DNA from: Propionibacteriaceae bacterium
Lineage (GTDB): Bacteria; Actinomycetota; Actinomycetes; Propionibacteriales; Propionibacteriaceae
Length of the DNA: 64,000 bases
Direction: 5' to 3'
Assembly (NCBI GenBank): GCA_009782785.1
Contig: WRIJ01000001.1
Coordinates: forward strand, 185,306 to 249,305
Shown: in pieces, positions 9,646 to 18,180 of the stretch
Position numbering within the stretch: position 1 is the stretch's first letter
Layout: every line of letters starts with the position of its first letter
The notes under the pieces: generated by a model
What the model saw: only the letters and a program-made list of their open reading frames with translations
The model's database searches: none
What the model was told of the DNA's origin: nothing
Position numbers and translations under genes: made by a program

Positions 9646-10338
9646 TCATTGCACATGGCGAGAACCAAAGATCGCAGTCCCGATCCGTACGCAGGTTGAA
9701 CCGTGGGCTATCGCCAGGTCGAAGTCTCCGCTCATGCCCATGGAAAGTTCACTCCATATGGGGCCATCACGGTCCTGGAGTTGGGTACGCAGCCGTGCTA
9801 ATACGTCAAACCCATGTGCAGCAAGATCTCTCGACGGATGGGCAATGGTCATGAGTCCTCGAGGTTTGAGCAGCGGGAAGTTACTCAGGTGACCAGTAAA
9901 ATCCATCACCTCATGGGCGGGAATCCCATATTTGGTGGATTCACCCGAAGTGTTGACCTGCACCAAGACGTCTAAGGTACGGTTTAGCTCGGAGCACGCC
10001 ACATGGAGCTTGCGGGCCAGCTCAAGGCTGTCAAGGGAATGCAGCATACTCATCACCCGAACAGCTGCACGAGCCTTGTTGTGTTGAAGATGTCCAATCA
10101 TCTCCCAGGAAGCTTGTGGACACTGCTCGGCTTTGGCTGCCATATCTTGAACACGATTCTCCCCAAAACTTCTACATCCTGCTGCCATGGCTTCACGGAT
10201 TACGCTAAGTGGTTGGGTCTTTGACACTGGCAGTACGCGTACATCGTTGTCGTGACGCCCTGCACGCAGACATGCTTCGGCAATACTGGCTAGAACTGCA
10301 TCAAGATTTTGGGCAATAGGAGTCTGGCTCACGGCCAT
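9646..10338 (-). CDS. YggS/PROSC family pyridoxal phosphate homeostasis protein
   Basis: This 230-residue protein is a single-domain fold-type III PLP-binding protein. It shows VLPVSKTQP with the PLP Lys (about residue 40), FGENRVQDM, WEMIGHLQHNKARA, VLVQVNTSGESTKYG, PRGLMTIAHP and LSMGMSGDFDLAIAHGSTCVRIGTAIFG. Members buffer free PLP rather than catalyse a known reaction. The frame is open back to 10389, but homologues begin near the Met at 10338. That start overlaps the upstream VWA gene by 10 bp, so it is coupled to the MoxR/VWA cluster rather than to the cell-division cluster where actinobacterial yggS genes more often lie. Confidence 0.94.
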   Translation of the reverse strand: MAVSQTPIAQNLDAVLASIAEACLRAGRHDNDVRVLPVSKTQPLSVIREAMAAGCRSFGENRVQDMAAKAEQCPQASWEMIGHLQHNKARAAVRVMSMLHSLDSLELARKLHVACSELNRTLDVLVQVNTSGESTKYGIPAHEVMDFTGHLSNFPLLKPRGLMTIAHPSRDLAAHGFDVLARLRTQLQDRDGPIWSELSMGMSGDFDLAIAHGSTCVRIGTAIFGSRHVQ

Positions 10339-11294
10339 CTCGCAGCAAGTGACATGACACCAAGCAAGGAAAGGACTCCCAGAATGCAAGCATACCCAAC
10401 GAATCGCTCAGTGATCTCTTTTTCTTCCTTGACGTAACCAACAGATCGAGAGATCCCTGAATAGACTTCTTGCAGTTGGGACATCGACTCGGCTGTATAT
10501 GCTTTCCCACCCGAAATCTGAGCAATCCGTCGAAGCTCTTCCTTGTTCACAGGTACCGGATTTCGTTGGTTTCCATCCATGATGTAACCGTGTGGTGTTC
10601 CATAGGCAATTGTGAAAACTGGTACTTCCATTTCTTTAGCTACTTTGGCGGCTTCGGCGGAGTCACGGCCAGTATTGGATTCACCATCGGAGAGGAGAAC
10701 CACTGCCACGGGTGCTTTCTCACCAGGATGATCGGGATCTGGTGGGATCAGGGCTATCCCATCCAGAGCAGCATAGATGCTATCTCCAATCGCTGTTGAT
10801 TGGCGAAGTTTCAAACCATCGACTGCGTAATAGATGTCGTTCCTATTGGCGGTGGGAGGAACCACCATCACAGCTGAGGCAGCGAAAGAAATCAGCGACA
10901 CATTAAACCCAGGAGGGAGTTCATCAACAAAATCTTTCACAGCCTCTTGGGCAGCCTTGATCCGAGTGGGTGCCACATCATCGGCTTCCATGGACAATGA
11001 GACATCGACGATAACAAAGACAGTTGCTCGATCTCGGGGAACATTAACATATCCATTAGGGGTAGCCCAGGCTATGGTGAGAGAACCTATGGTGGCGATG
11101 GCAGCTACGACGGCAATATGTCTCTTCCATGCGCGACGTTTGGGGAAAAGTAGCTCCAAGGAACTTCGATCCTTGGAAGCCTTGGTTCTTTTCATCAGGT
11201 TCCACAAAATGTACAACAACAACAGCGAGGGGACCAGCGCAAGACCCCAGAGCCTGTGGGGGCGCATAAAACCTAGTTCCAGCAATACCATCAT
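10329..11294 (-). CDS. VWA domain membrane protein, BatA-like / UPF0353 family (copy 2)
   Basis: The 321-residue protein has two N-terminal helices (about residues 14-31 and 57-77), a von Willebrand factor A domain and a C-terminal helix. The MIDAS metal site is seen in VIVDVSLSMEADD (DxSxS), with the later Thr in the STAIGD segment and the Asp in VVLLSDGESNTG. This architecture matches mycobacterial UPF0353 proteins (Rv1481 type) and BatA, which partner MoxR ATPases. Its ATG overlaps the stop codon of the neighbouring VWA gene by one base (TAATG), so the two are coupled. It is clearly a paralogue of that neighbour and arose by tandem duplication. Confidence 0.9.
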   Translation of the reverse strand: MMVLLELGFMRPHRLWGLALVPSLLLLYILWNLMKRTKASKDRSSLELLFPKRRAWKRHIAVVAAIATIGSLTIAWATPNGYVNVPRDRATVFVIVDVSLSMEADDVAPTRIKAAQEAVKDFVDELPPGFNVSLISFAASAVMVVPPTANRNDIYYAVDGLKLRQSTAIGDSIYAALDGIALIPPDPDHPGEKAPVAVVLLSDGESNTGRDSAEAAKVAKEMEVPVFTIAYGTPHGYIMDGNQRNPVPVNKEELRRIAQISGGKAYTAESMSQLQEVYSGISRSVGYVKEEKEITERFVGYACILGVLSLLGVMSLAARWP

Positions 11295-12253
11295 TATCGA
11301 AACCTCACTCCCAACATGACTGCTCCTAGAGCAGCGACAAAAGCGAAGATGAGTCCCAGTCCTGCAGCTGTCGCAGTGATTTCTCTCTTGGCTTCTACAT
11401 AACCCACTTGTGAATGTATTGCCGAATACGCACTTGACAATTGGGAAACATTGTCAGCGGTGAAATATTTTCCCTCGGACAGCTCAGCTATCTCTTGCAT
11501 GAGTTTATGATCGGGAGGAACTCGGTGTCTCTCCCCGTCGAGGTCAACATATCCATTCTCAGTCCCGAAAGCAATGGTGTAAATCGGGATACCTCTATCC
11601 CCGGCTTCTTTCGCTGCCTGCAAGGGGGCCTGGCCACTAGTGTTTCCACCATCTGAGAGCATCACCATGATCGCAGGGATCTCGTCAGACTTTCCGTCAG
11701 GAGCTTGATCAATGGCGACCAACCCAGCCATGATGGCATCTCCGACTGCTGAGGAATCCTGATTCACTAGGGCTTCGATAGCACGACTGGCTGCAGAATG
11801 GTCTGCTACTGGTGGAAGGCGTACGGCTGAACTCCCCGATAGGGACACGACCGCAACATTGAAACCTTGAGGCATACCTTCAATGAACTTGACGGCCTGC
11901 TCCTTGGCTGCTTCGAAGCGACTTGGAGGTACGTCAGTGGCGGTCATGGACCAGGACACATCAATGATCATGACAACAGTGGCCCTCTCTTGAGGGACCT
12001 TGTCGATACCCATGGGGCGCGCCCAAGCTAGACCCAAGGCAATAACGGACATCACAGACAGGGTCACAATGACATGGCGTAGCCACTGGGACTGTTTGGG
12101 CAGAACCTCACCCAACACAGTGGTGTTGGTATATCGCATCGCATGCTGGGCTCTCTTTCGGACAATGATGATGTACGCAATGATGAGAATAGGGACGATC
12201 ACGAGCCACCACAAGCGGCCTGGGGCAAGAAAACCATAAAAAGGAATGTCCAT
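11294..12253 (-). CDS. VWA domain membrane protein, BatA-like / UPF0353 family (copy 1)
   Basis: This 319-residue protein has the same plan as its downstream paralogue: N-terminal helices (RLWWLVIVPILIIAYIIIV, then HVIVTLSVMSVIALGLAW), a VWA domain with MIDAS motif DVSWSMTATD, SSAVGD and VMLSDGGNTSG, and a C-terminal helix. The open frame extends to 12343 but starts inside the DUF58 gene. The ATG at 12253 gives MDIPFYGFLAPGRLWW, the conserved N-terminus of the family, and lies 2 bp after the DUF58 stop. The cluster MoxR-DUF58-VWA-VWA suggests chaperone-like or cell-envelope quality control work at the membrane. That role is inferred from other bacteria. Confidence 0.9.
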   Translation of the reverse strand: MDIPFYGFLAPGRLWWLVIVPILIIAYIIIVRKRAQHAMRYTNTTVLGEVLPKQSQWLRHVIVTLSVMSVIALGLAWARPMGIDKVPQERATVVMIIDVSWSMTATDVPPSRFEAAKEQAVKFIEGMPQGFNVAVVSLSGSSAVRLPPVADHSAASRAIEALVNQDSSAVGDAIMAGLVAIDQAPDGKSDEIPAIMVMLSDGGNTSGQAPLQAAKEAGDRGIPIYTIAFGTENGYVDLDGERHRVPPDHKLMQEIAELSEGKYFTADNVSQLSSAYSAIHSQVGYVEAKREITATAAGLGLIFAFVAALGAVMLGVRFR

Positions 12254-12255
12254 GA

Positions 12256-13302
12256 TTACCTGCTCACCCCCTGCGGTGGAGTATGCAATTGGCTCGCTAA
12301 CCTTCGATAAGTGAGCACAAATCGAGCGATCTCTTCCACCCAATCACGATCTGTTCGCAGTTGAATATGGGCAGCCCCACAGCGACGAATGCCTACCCGA
12401 ATTCTTTCACGTTGTGCACGGGTTGCTGCATTGAGACGCTCACGAGCACGATGATCAGAGGTATTAACATAGCGATTAAAATCTGTTTCCGGGTCTCTAA
12501 TGAGAATCTCACCGAGATCAGGAAATTCAAGTTCTCTTTGATCAACCACTTCTACACAGATCACTTGGTTGCGTACTGAAAGTTTCCGCAATGGTCTCTC
12601 CCAAACCAATTCCACGTTCGGGTTCAATTCAATATCTCCTGAGGTGAGGAAGTCAGAGACAACGATACGAAGCCCGCGCCTTCTTTGCGTACGTGCCAAA
12701 TGTTCAAGGCCTGCAGCCACATCCATGGGGCCGTCAGTATTGTCGTGAACAATAGGATGGGCAAGCATTCGGCGTAGCAATCCGTAGAGAGCCATGCGAC
12801 CAGAGCGGGCCGGAATTCTTGTCACATCGCCCGGATCCATAATCAGCCCACCAAAGCGATCACCAATCTTTTGCGAGAGGAACCCAATGGTTGCTACAGC
12901 AGCAATACCAAGGTCTCTCTTCGTGATTCCTGCAGTCCCCCAGTTCATCGATGGGGTGACATCAATCAAAGCCCAGACTTCCAGTTCCCGATCAGCAATG
13001 GTGTCCCGTACGTGCGGAATAGTTGTCCGCGCTGTCACAGCCCAATCCATGCGGCGAATGTCGTCTTGCCCTGGAACATAGAGTCGCGCATCGCTGGTGT
13101 CTGAACCAGGCCCAGGAAGTAGTCCAAGGTGATCTCCTTGGAGGAAGCCTTCGAGACGCCGAACAATAGTTAACTCCAAGCGCTTGAGCGCCGCTTCAGG
13201 AGCGAGTTTGCTTAAAGGGACGGTAGCACCTGTTGGTTCATTGACAATAGAAGAAACAGCTTGTGAAACCTGCTCCGGTGGTGCAAAGGCGATCTGTGTC
13301 AT
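12256..13302 (-). CDS. DUF58 domain protein
   Basis: The 348-residue protein carries the DUF58 signature around residues 70-130 (ARLYVPGQDDIRRMDWAVTAR and LEVWALIDVTPSMNWGT). The second part is a degenerate VWA-like fold with DVTPSM in place of DxSxS. The canonical family members are membrane-anchored, but this one shows no obvious transmembrane helix, as in the Rv1480 type. It lies between moxR and the VWA pair with short spacers of 17 bp and 2 bp, the conserved MoxR-cluster order. It probably passes a substrate or partner between the ATPase and the membrane VWA proteins; this is inference. Confidence 0.9.
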   Translation of the reverse strand: MTQIAFAPPEQVSQAVSSIVNEPTGATVPLSKLAPEAALKRLELTIVRRLEGFLQGDHLGLLPGPGSDTSDARLYVPGQDDIRRMDWAVTARTTIPHVRDTIADRELEVWALIDVTPSMNWGTAGITKRDLGIAAVATIGFLSQKIGDRFGGLIMDPGDVTRIPARSGRMALYGLLRRMLAHPIVHDNTDGPMDVAAGLEHLARTQRRRGLRIVVSDFLTSGDIELNPNVELVWERPLRKLSVRNQVICVEVVDQRELEFPDLGEILIRDPETDFNRYVNTSDHRARERLNAATRAQRERIRVGIRRCGAAHIQLRTDRDWVEEIARFVLTYRRLASQLHTPPQGVSR

Positions 13303-13319
13303 GTGGAACTCAACGAATC

Positions 13320-14333
13320 TTAGTCCTGACTATTCCACACTGGTGTGGGTGAAGGAACCATGGCAACAATACGTTCGATCACCTGCGCAGGAGCAACGTT
13401 GTCAGCAACAGCATCAAAGGAGAGCAGGATCCTGTGGGCCATCACATCAACTGCCACCGCTTGAACATCAGTGGGAAGAACGTAGTCACGCCCATGGATG
13501 AGAGCGAGGGCGCGTGCAGCGGCCACCAGGCCTAAGGTGGCACGCGAGGAGCACCCGATGGAAATGACGTTAGCTAAATCCGGCATGTTGAAGTCACTGG
13601 GACGCCTGGTTGCCAGAACCAAGCGTACGATGTATTCTGCGACCAGGTTATGGACAAAGATGGCAGAAGCTTGATCTTGGAGGGTTCTGACGATTTCTGG
13701 GTCGAGGACAGGATTCGGTTCAGGAGCCTTCACCGACATTCTGCGTAGGATCTCAAACTCTTCATTACCACGGGGGTAGTCCACATCGACTTTGAGAAGG
13801 AATCGGTCACGCTGGGCTTCTGGAAGAGGATAGACACCCTCAGATTCAACAGGGTTCTGGGTTGCAATCACAATGAACGGGTCTGGGGCGGGATAGGTGC
13901 GCCCACCAATTGACACCTGCTTTTCCGCCATGATCTCCAACATTGCTGACTGAACTTTTGCTGGTGCGCGGTTGATTTCATCAGCGAGGACGAAGTTAAC
14001 GAAAACAGGCCCGAGTTGAATATCAAACTTTTCTTTTGACGCAGAGTAGATTCTTGTACCCACGATGTCGGAAGGTACGAGATCGGGGGTGAACTGAATG
14101 CGTGCGAAGTCTCCTCCCACAACTGTGGCAAAGGAGCGCACAGCGAGAGTCTTCGCAGTACCAGGTACGCCTTCCAACAGGCAGTGTCCTTTGGCCAACA
14201 GAGCGACCATGAGCTGTTCAACCATATGTTCCTGGCCAACGATGACTCTTTGCACCTGCGATATTGCTTCTGCCAAGAGTTGGGAGGCATCTTGAGTCGA
14301 CTGTTTGGAAACCTGGGTGGGTGGGTTTGTCAC
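13320..14333 (-). CDS. MoxR family AAA+ ATPase
   Basis: MoxR proteins are hexameric AAA+ chaperone-like ATPases. The 337-residue sequence has the pre-Walker segment VIVGQEHMVEQLMVALLAKGHCLLEG, Walker A GVPGTAKT, Walker B FVLADEINRAPAK followed by QSAMLEIMAEKQV, sensor 1 VIATQNP and the arginine-finger region EAQRDRFLLKVDV. The GTG start is preceded by AGGAGG. It heads a five-gene run (moxR, DUF58, two VWA genes, yggS). A divergent gene begins 132 bp away, so that spacer carries both promoters. Confidence 0.94.
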   Translation of the reverse strand: MTNPPTQVSKQSTQDASQLLAEAISQVQRVIVGQEHMVEQLMVALLAKGHCLLEGVPGTAKTLAVRSFATVVGGDFARIQFTPDLVPSDIVGTRIYSASKEKFDIQLGPVFVNFVLADEINRAPAKVQSAMLEIMAEKQVSIGGRTYPAPDPFIVIATQNPVESEGVYPLPEAQRDRFLLKVDVDYPRGNEEFEILRRMSVKAPEPNPVLDPEIVRTLQDQASAIFVHNLVAEYIVRLVLATRRPSDFNMPDLANVISIGCSSRATLGLVAAARALALIHGRDYVLPTDVQAVAVDVMAHRILLSFDAVADNVAPAQVIERIVAMVPSPTPVWNSQD

Positions 14334-14465
14334 GCGTCCTCCTGGAAATCGTTCATAACGTCTGGATCAACGATACCGTGACTTGGCTCATTCGTGCTCA
14401 CTTTGCCGCCACATGAACACTGGATTGCGTATCAGACACCGAAATAGGGCACACTAGTAGGTGTT

Positions 14466-15485
14466 ATGAGCACGCAACAAGACCATGTACCTGGTTCATC
14501 GACCGCTACTTCTCCGTCCATGGCACTCCAGAATCCCCCCAGTGAACCACTGGTGGGATGTACAACTGCCAACCTTGACTTCGCTGAATTAGCTAGTGGA
14601 TTCGCATCACAGCCGACCGACGACGACCTGGGAGATGGTCGCGATGTTGCACTCGATCATGACGAGATCATCACCTATCCGCTCCATCCAGTGGATCCAG
14701 CCAAAATTGGTGATTTTTGGCCAACAGAGAGGCTTGTGGCCTCAGCATCAGGGGTTGCCTATCTCGCGTACGAAGAGATGGCTGATGACCCGGTCATGGT
14801 TCTCATGCTCAGCAAGGGTGCTGCCGGTGATCCAGCAGCTCGCGATCGATTGGCTGGTGAAGTCGATCGCATGGACATCGACACTGTCATTGCTCGTGGT
14901 GGTTTGGATCAAGATATGGGCAGGTTGGGCGGTAAGTTTCGCTGCGAGGACGATGATCCTCATGCTGTCGATGGCGCACCCTTGTCCCCCTGGGTCGCTT
15001 TAGCTTTCGACCAAACACCTGGAGCAGTGAAAGAGGCGCATCGAATCCTCATGGAAGTGGATCTTAGTTCTCATCTGCCCTTGTCCGACCCCTCTGGTCC
15101 CAATTATCGACTCCATTGGGCTGAACGTTTCACTCCAGGTCTATCTCGAGTATGGCCCCTGCCGTGGCCAGGGCGACGCGATCGTGGTGGTTGGTTAACC
15201 TTGCTTTCCTCGTGGTTGCTCATGTTGTTGTTGGCTGCCACAGCTCTGCTCATCGCTATTCTCATCTTCTCTGAAGCTCCTGACATGCCTCCTCCCCCAC
15301 CAGTGCAGTGCCAAGGTGATGGAGAAGGTGAAGGAGAAGGTGATGGCGATGGTGAAGGTGAAGGTGGCGGCGGGGAAGGCAGTGAAGACGAGGGTGGCGG
15401 CGGAGGCGGCGACGACGGTGGTGGCGGCGACGGTGGTGGCGAAGAGAGCCTTGACGGCACCCCAACCCCTCCGTCACGGCTCTAG
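14466..15485 (+). CDS. Single-helix membrane protein with long acidic Gly/Glu/Asp-rich tail
   Basis: I do not recognise this 339-residue protein. Residues 1-240 are a soluble acidic domain rich in Asp and Pro. A strongly hydrophobic segment follows (SSWLLMLLLAATALLIAILIF, about 248-268) after a basic stretch (PGRRDRGG). The last 65 residues are a low-complexity tail of GEG, GDG and GGG repeats, preceded by PPPPP. By the positive-inside rule the N-terminal domain is cytoplasmic and the acidic tail is outside. The DNA behind the tail is made of GGTGAA/GGAGAA hexamers and GGCGGC runs prone to slippage. It is divergent from moxR. There is only a weak ribosome binding site. Confidence 0.65.
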   Translation: MSTQQDHVPGSSTATSPSMALQNPPSEPLVGCTTANLDFAELASGFASQPTDDDLGDGRDVALDHDEIITYPLHPVDPAKIGDFWPTERLVASASGVAYLAYEEMADDPVMVLMLSKGAAGDPAARDRLAGEVDRMDIDTVIARGGLDQDMGRLGGKFRCEDDDPHAVDGAPLSPWVALAFDQTPGAVKEAHRILMEVDLSSHLPLSDPSGPNYRLHWAERFTPGLSRVWPLPWPGRRDRGGWLTLLSSWLLMLLLAATALLIAILIFSEAPDMPPPPPVQCQGDGEGEGEGDGDGEGEGGGGEGSEDEGGGGGGDDGGGGDGGGEESLDGTPTPPSRL

Positions 15486-15568
15486 CACATCGCAACGGGA
15501 AGTCAGGTCACACCCATTCGTCCCGCCAGGAGAGTCACCTCACCGAAACTGTGAACAAAGGACACCAT

Positions 15569-16237
15569 ATGGCTAAGAACAAGATTGTTGTTAAAGGGGT
15601 GGGTCAAGCCACAGCTACCCCAGACTTAATTGTTGTGGAGTTCAACCTTGAAGCAGTTGAGCAGCTCTATGATGCGACCATGGTGCGCTCCACCGAGCAA
15701 CTTGAAGAGATTCGCGCATCACTGATGAGTGCTGGGCACGACAAGTCAGCACTCAAAACCACACATTTTGCGGTGGAGACCAAGTATGACAGCTTCCATG
15801 ACAATGATGGTCATTGGCATCAACAGTTTGCTGGATATCGGGCGGCCCACTCCCTCCACCTTGAATTTGATCTCGATATGGAGAAATTGTCTCTCACTCT
15901 TGCCGCCATCGGATCATGTGAAGCCAAACCACATCTGTCCATCATGTTCTCAGTGAAAGATAAGAACGCCGTACGCGAAGAATTGCTGACTCGCGGTGTC
16001 GAGGATGCTCTATGGAAAGCACGCATCCTGGCAGATGCTGCTGGTGTGACCCTCGGTGACATCATCAGCATCGACTATAACTGGAGTGAACACCACATCT
16101 ATTCCGCCACAAGACTCGCTGTGGAAGCAAAGCCGATGCGAGGTGCAGCAGCACCAGAAGCAGCCATGGATATTTCACCTGAAGATATTAAGGTCAATGA
16201 TTCGGTGAAGGTCACTTGGGTATTGGCGTCACTCTAG
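15569..16237 (+). CDS. SIMPL domain (DUF541) protein
   Basis: The 222-residue protein begins IVVKGVGQATATPDLIVVEF, the hallmark opening of SIMPL/DUF541 proteins, and continues with the family pattern of alternating strands (GYRAAHSLHLEFD, LSIMFSVKD) and the KARILADAAGVTLGDIISIDY motif near the C-terminal third. Unlike many members it has no signal peptide and seems cytoplasmic. Family function is poorly known; the E. coli relative is linked to oxidative stress. The ATG at 15569 is preceded by AAAGGA, so I prefer it to the GTG at 15551. Confidence 0.88.
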   Translation: MAKNKIVVKGVGQATATPDLIVVEFNLEAVEQLYDATMVRSTEQLEEIRASLMSAGHDKSALKTTHFAVETKYDSFHDNDGHWHQQFAGYRAAHSLHLEFDLDMEKLSLTLAAIGSCEAKPHLSIMFSVKDKNAVREELLTRGVEDALWKARILADAAGVTLGDIISIDYNWSEHHIYSATRLAVEAKPMRGAAAPEAAMDISPEDIKVNDSVKVTWVLASL

Positions 16238-16292
16238 GGCTTGGGAGCCATATTTTTGTGGGACAATGGGATCTGATATGAAGGAGCCTTTC

Positions 16293-16634
16293 ATGAAACT
16301 ACTTGCAGACATTCTCCCCGATGATTTCTCTCGCGAACTGGACATTCCCCAATTCATTAAGTGGAAGAAGAGCGTACGGCTCAGGGAAATGACTATTGGG
16401 ATTGTTCTAGGTTTTAGTGTTGGAGCTGCGGCAGGTCTGCTCCTGGAGCGAGACAGTGGAGCCTATGGCCTGTTGATGTACGGACTGGGTATGGTTGGCC
16501 TGCTCGCTTTGACAGCTGTCCTCTTCATCTCTTTTAGTCGTCAAAACAAGCTAGGGGTTTCTGTCCAAGAGATTCAAGAAGCTCTCCGTCACTCTCACCA
16601 GCGCCGCAACCCTACGAACGTACCCCTTCCGTGA
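16293..16634 (+). CDS. Small two-helix membrane protein of unknown function
   Basis: The 113-residue product has a soluble N-terminus (DILPDDFSRELDIPQFIKWKKSVRLREM), two adjacent hydrophobic helices with a short acidic loop (about residues 37-55 and 62-84), and a C-terminal soluble part with a His/Arg-rich end. No motif of known function is visible. The ATG at 16293 follows AAGGAG at the right distance, so upstream ATGs at 16266 and 16278 are less likely. Its stop codon overlaps the GTG of the next gene (GTGA), so it is translationally coupled to the acetyltransferase. Confidence 0.72.
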   Translation: MKLLADILPDDFSRELDIPQFIKWKKSVRLREMTIGIVLGFSVGAAAGLLLERDSGAYGLLMYGLGMVGLLALTAVLFISFSRQNKLGVSVQEIQEALRHSHQRRNPTNVPLP

Positions 16635-17254
16635 CTGTCATCTCTGACCTAGCCACGACTACCCGTGGTGGGCTTGAGATTGCATTGCAACCCTTCTCCT
16701 CGTCGGATGTTGATCGAGTCTATGAGTTGTGTCAAGATCCGGAAATCCAGTGGTGGACAACTGTGCCCACGCCTTATACCTTCCACGATGCTGAAGGATT
16801 TGTTGGCGACTATGTCCTACCGGCCTGGAATGAAGTCGCTGAGGGCACGTACTCATCGCTGCGTGAAGGTCCAGAACTGGTCTGGAGTGTTCACATCAAC
16901 GGTGAATCATCCCTGGCAGGGCTGTGGGGAAGTATTGGGTACAAGCGGCTCGGCGATGGCGAATTGGAGATTGGATGGTGGCTCGGCGCTGGTGCGCGTG
17001 GTCACGGAATCATGAGAGCTGCAGTAGCCACACTGATTGTCCTGGCTTTTAATCCTGTCTTTCCTCTGCAGGCTCGTCGTGTGTGGTGGCATGCGATGGT
17101 GGGGAATTTACCCTCTGCATGGATCGCTCAGCGTACAGGATTCGCCTATCAGGGTATCGAAGAACACCACGGGGCCGGACGCTGTTGGTCCGCAATGATA
17201 TGTCCTGACGACCCCATTGAACCACGTGATGACTGGCCAGAGCTTCCACTGTAG
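16631..17254 (+). CDS. GNAT family N-acetyltransferase (RimJ/RimL-like)
   Basis: The 207-residue protein resembles GNAT acetyltransferases of the RimJ/RimL group: IALQPFSSSDVDRVYELCQDPEIQWWTTVPTPYT at the start, the central GSIGYKR and ELEIGWWLGAGARGHGIMRAA acetyl-CoA-binding segment (Q/R-x-x-G-x-G/A variant RGHGIM), and the end VGNLPSAWIAQRTGFAYQGI. The acceptor is unknown; ribosomal protein N-termini or small molecules are typical. GTG start, overlapping the stop of the preceding small gene. The tRNA gene lies 107 bp further on. Confidence 0.88.
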   Translation: MTVISDLATTTRGGLEIALQPFSSSDVDRVYELCQDPEIQWWTTVPTPYTFHDAEGFVGDYVLPAWNEVAEGTYSSLREGPELVWSVHINGESSLAGLWGSIGYKRLGDGELEIGWWLGAGARGHGIMRAAVATLIVLAFNPVFPLQARRVWWHAMVGNLPSAWIAQRTGFAYQGIEEHHGAGRCWSAMICPDDPIEPRDDWPELPL

Positions 17255-17361
17255 CCAGTTCCCGATTCTGGTGGGCCATGAGGTGGGCCATACTCTTAGT
17301 ACCTATGGGTAGCAAAGGATTTTCTATGCCACTGACCATTGGTTGACTAGGGGTTTGACGG

Positions 17362-17435
17362 TGGGACCGGAGGGGCTCGAACCCTCGACCAAGGGATTAT
17401 GAGTCCCCTGCTCTGACCAGCTGAGCTACGGTCCC
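17362..17435 (-). tRNA. tRNA with CAT anticodon (tRNA-Met elongator or tRNA-Ile2)
   Basis: On the minus strand the sequence folds as a full cloverleaf: acceptor stem GGGACCG paired with CGGTCCC, D arm TAGCTCAGCTGGTCAGAGC, anticodon stem GGGGA/TCCCT with loop CTCATAA, variable loop, and T arm GAGGGTTCGAGCCCCTC. The anticodon is CAT (17399-17401 on the plus strand). Elongator Met and lysidine-modified Ile2 tRNAs look alike. The TTGGTCG after the anticodon stem leans toward Ile2, but I cannot decide. Genomic CCA is incomplete (discriminator A then CC). Confidence 0.95.
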
Positions 17436-17644
17436 GCAGCCGACCTACGAGTGTACCAAAACTCACCGACCAGTGTGGCAACGCTCACCCTGTCACCTTC
17501 AATGGTCGAGCAAACAACCACCACCGTCATTCTGCGGACGGTCATCACCGACCCCCATCTTTCTGCGCGAAGTCACACCATGACGCAGGTTGAGCGGAGA
17601 GCGCGCTTGCGCACTATCCCGAAACCAAGGAAGTGGTTGACGAA

Positions 17645-18125
17645 CGAAGTGAGGAACAGAATCCAGGTATGGGGTTTGCCGGGGTTGTGGAGTCTGTTGG
17701 TGGTGAGTGAATTCAGCAGACTCCCATTGGTGGTCAGTGTGGGTTCTAGACCCTGCGACTTCGCGCAGGGTGACATGGTTGGTGTCATTCTGCGGAGCGA
17801 AGTGAGGAACAGAATCCAGGTATGGGGTTTGCCGGGGTTGTGGAGTCTGTTGGTGGTGAGTGAATTCGGCAGACTCCCGTTGGTAGTCAGTGTGGGTTCT
17901 AGACCCTGCGACTTCGCGCAGGGTGACATGGTTGGTGTCATTCTGCGGAGCGAAGCGACTCGCAGAATCCAGGTATGGGGTTTGCCGGGGTTGTGGAGTC
18001 TGTTGGTGGTGAGTGAATTCAGCAGACTCCCGTTGGTAGTCAGTGTGGGTTCTAGACCCTGCGACTTCGCGCAGGGTGACATGGTTGGTGTCATTCTGCG
18101 GAGCGAAGCGACTCGCAGAATCCAG
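17645..18125. repeat. Tandem array of a 153-bp unit, three copies plus a partial fourth
   Basis: The motif AATCCAGGTATGGGG recurs at spacings of exactly 153 bp (ATCC at 17661, 17814, 17967, 18120). Each unit contains two palindromes facing each other: an ATTCTGCG...CGCAGAAT type hairpin at the unit border and CCCTGCG...CGCAGGG near the end. The unit itself is a head-to-head pair of the short palindrome dispersed elsewhere in the window. Copies differ by only a few bases. Because 153 is a multiple of three, long open frames appear on both strands (17451-18242 and 17573-18094); these are not genes. The stretch 17436-17644 before it holds degenerate copies and no gene. Confidence 0.93.
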
Positions 18126-18180
18126 AATTCACATTATCCACGAGGGCGACCACCTGTCGTGATTGATCATCACCCGCCGG

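Noticed and set aside
15104..15460. Proline/serine-rich open frame on the minus strand
   Set aside because: It is the reverse reading of the Gly/Glu/Asp tail repeats of the plus-strand gene.
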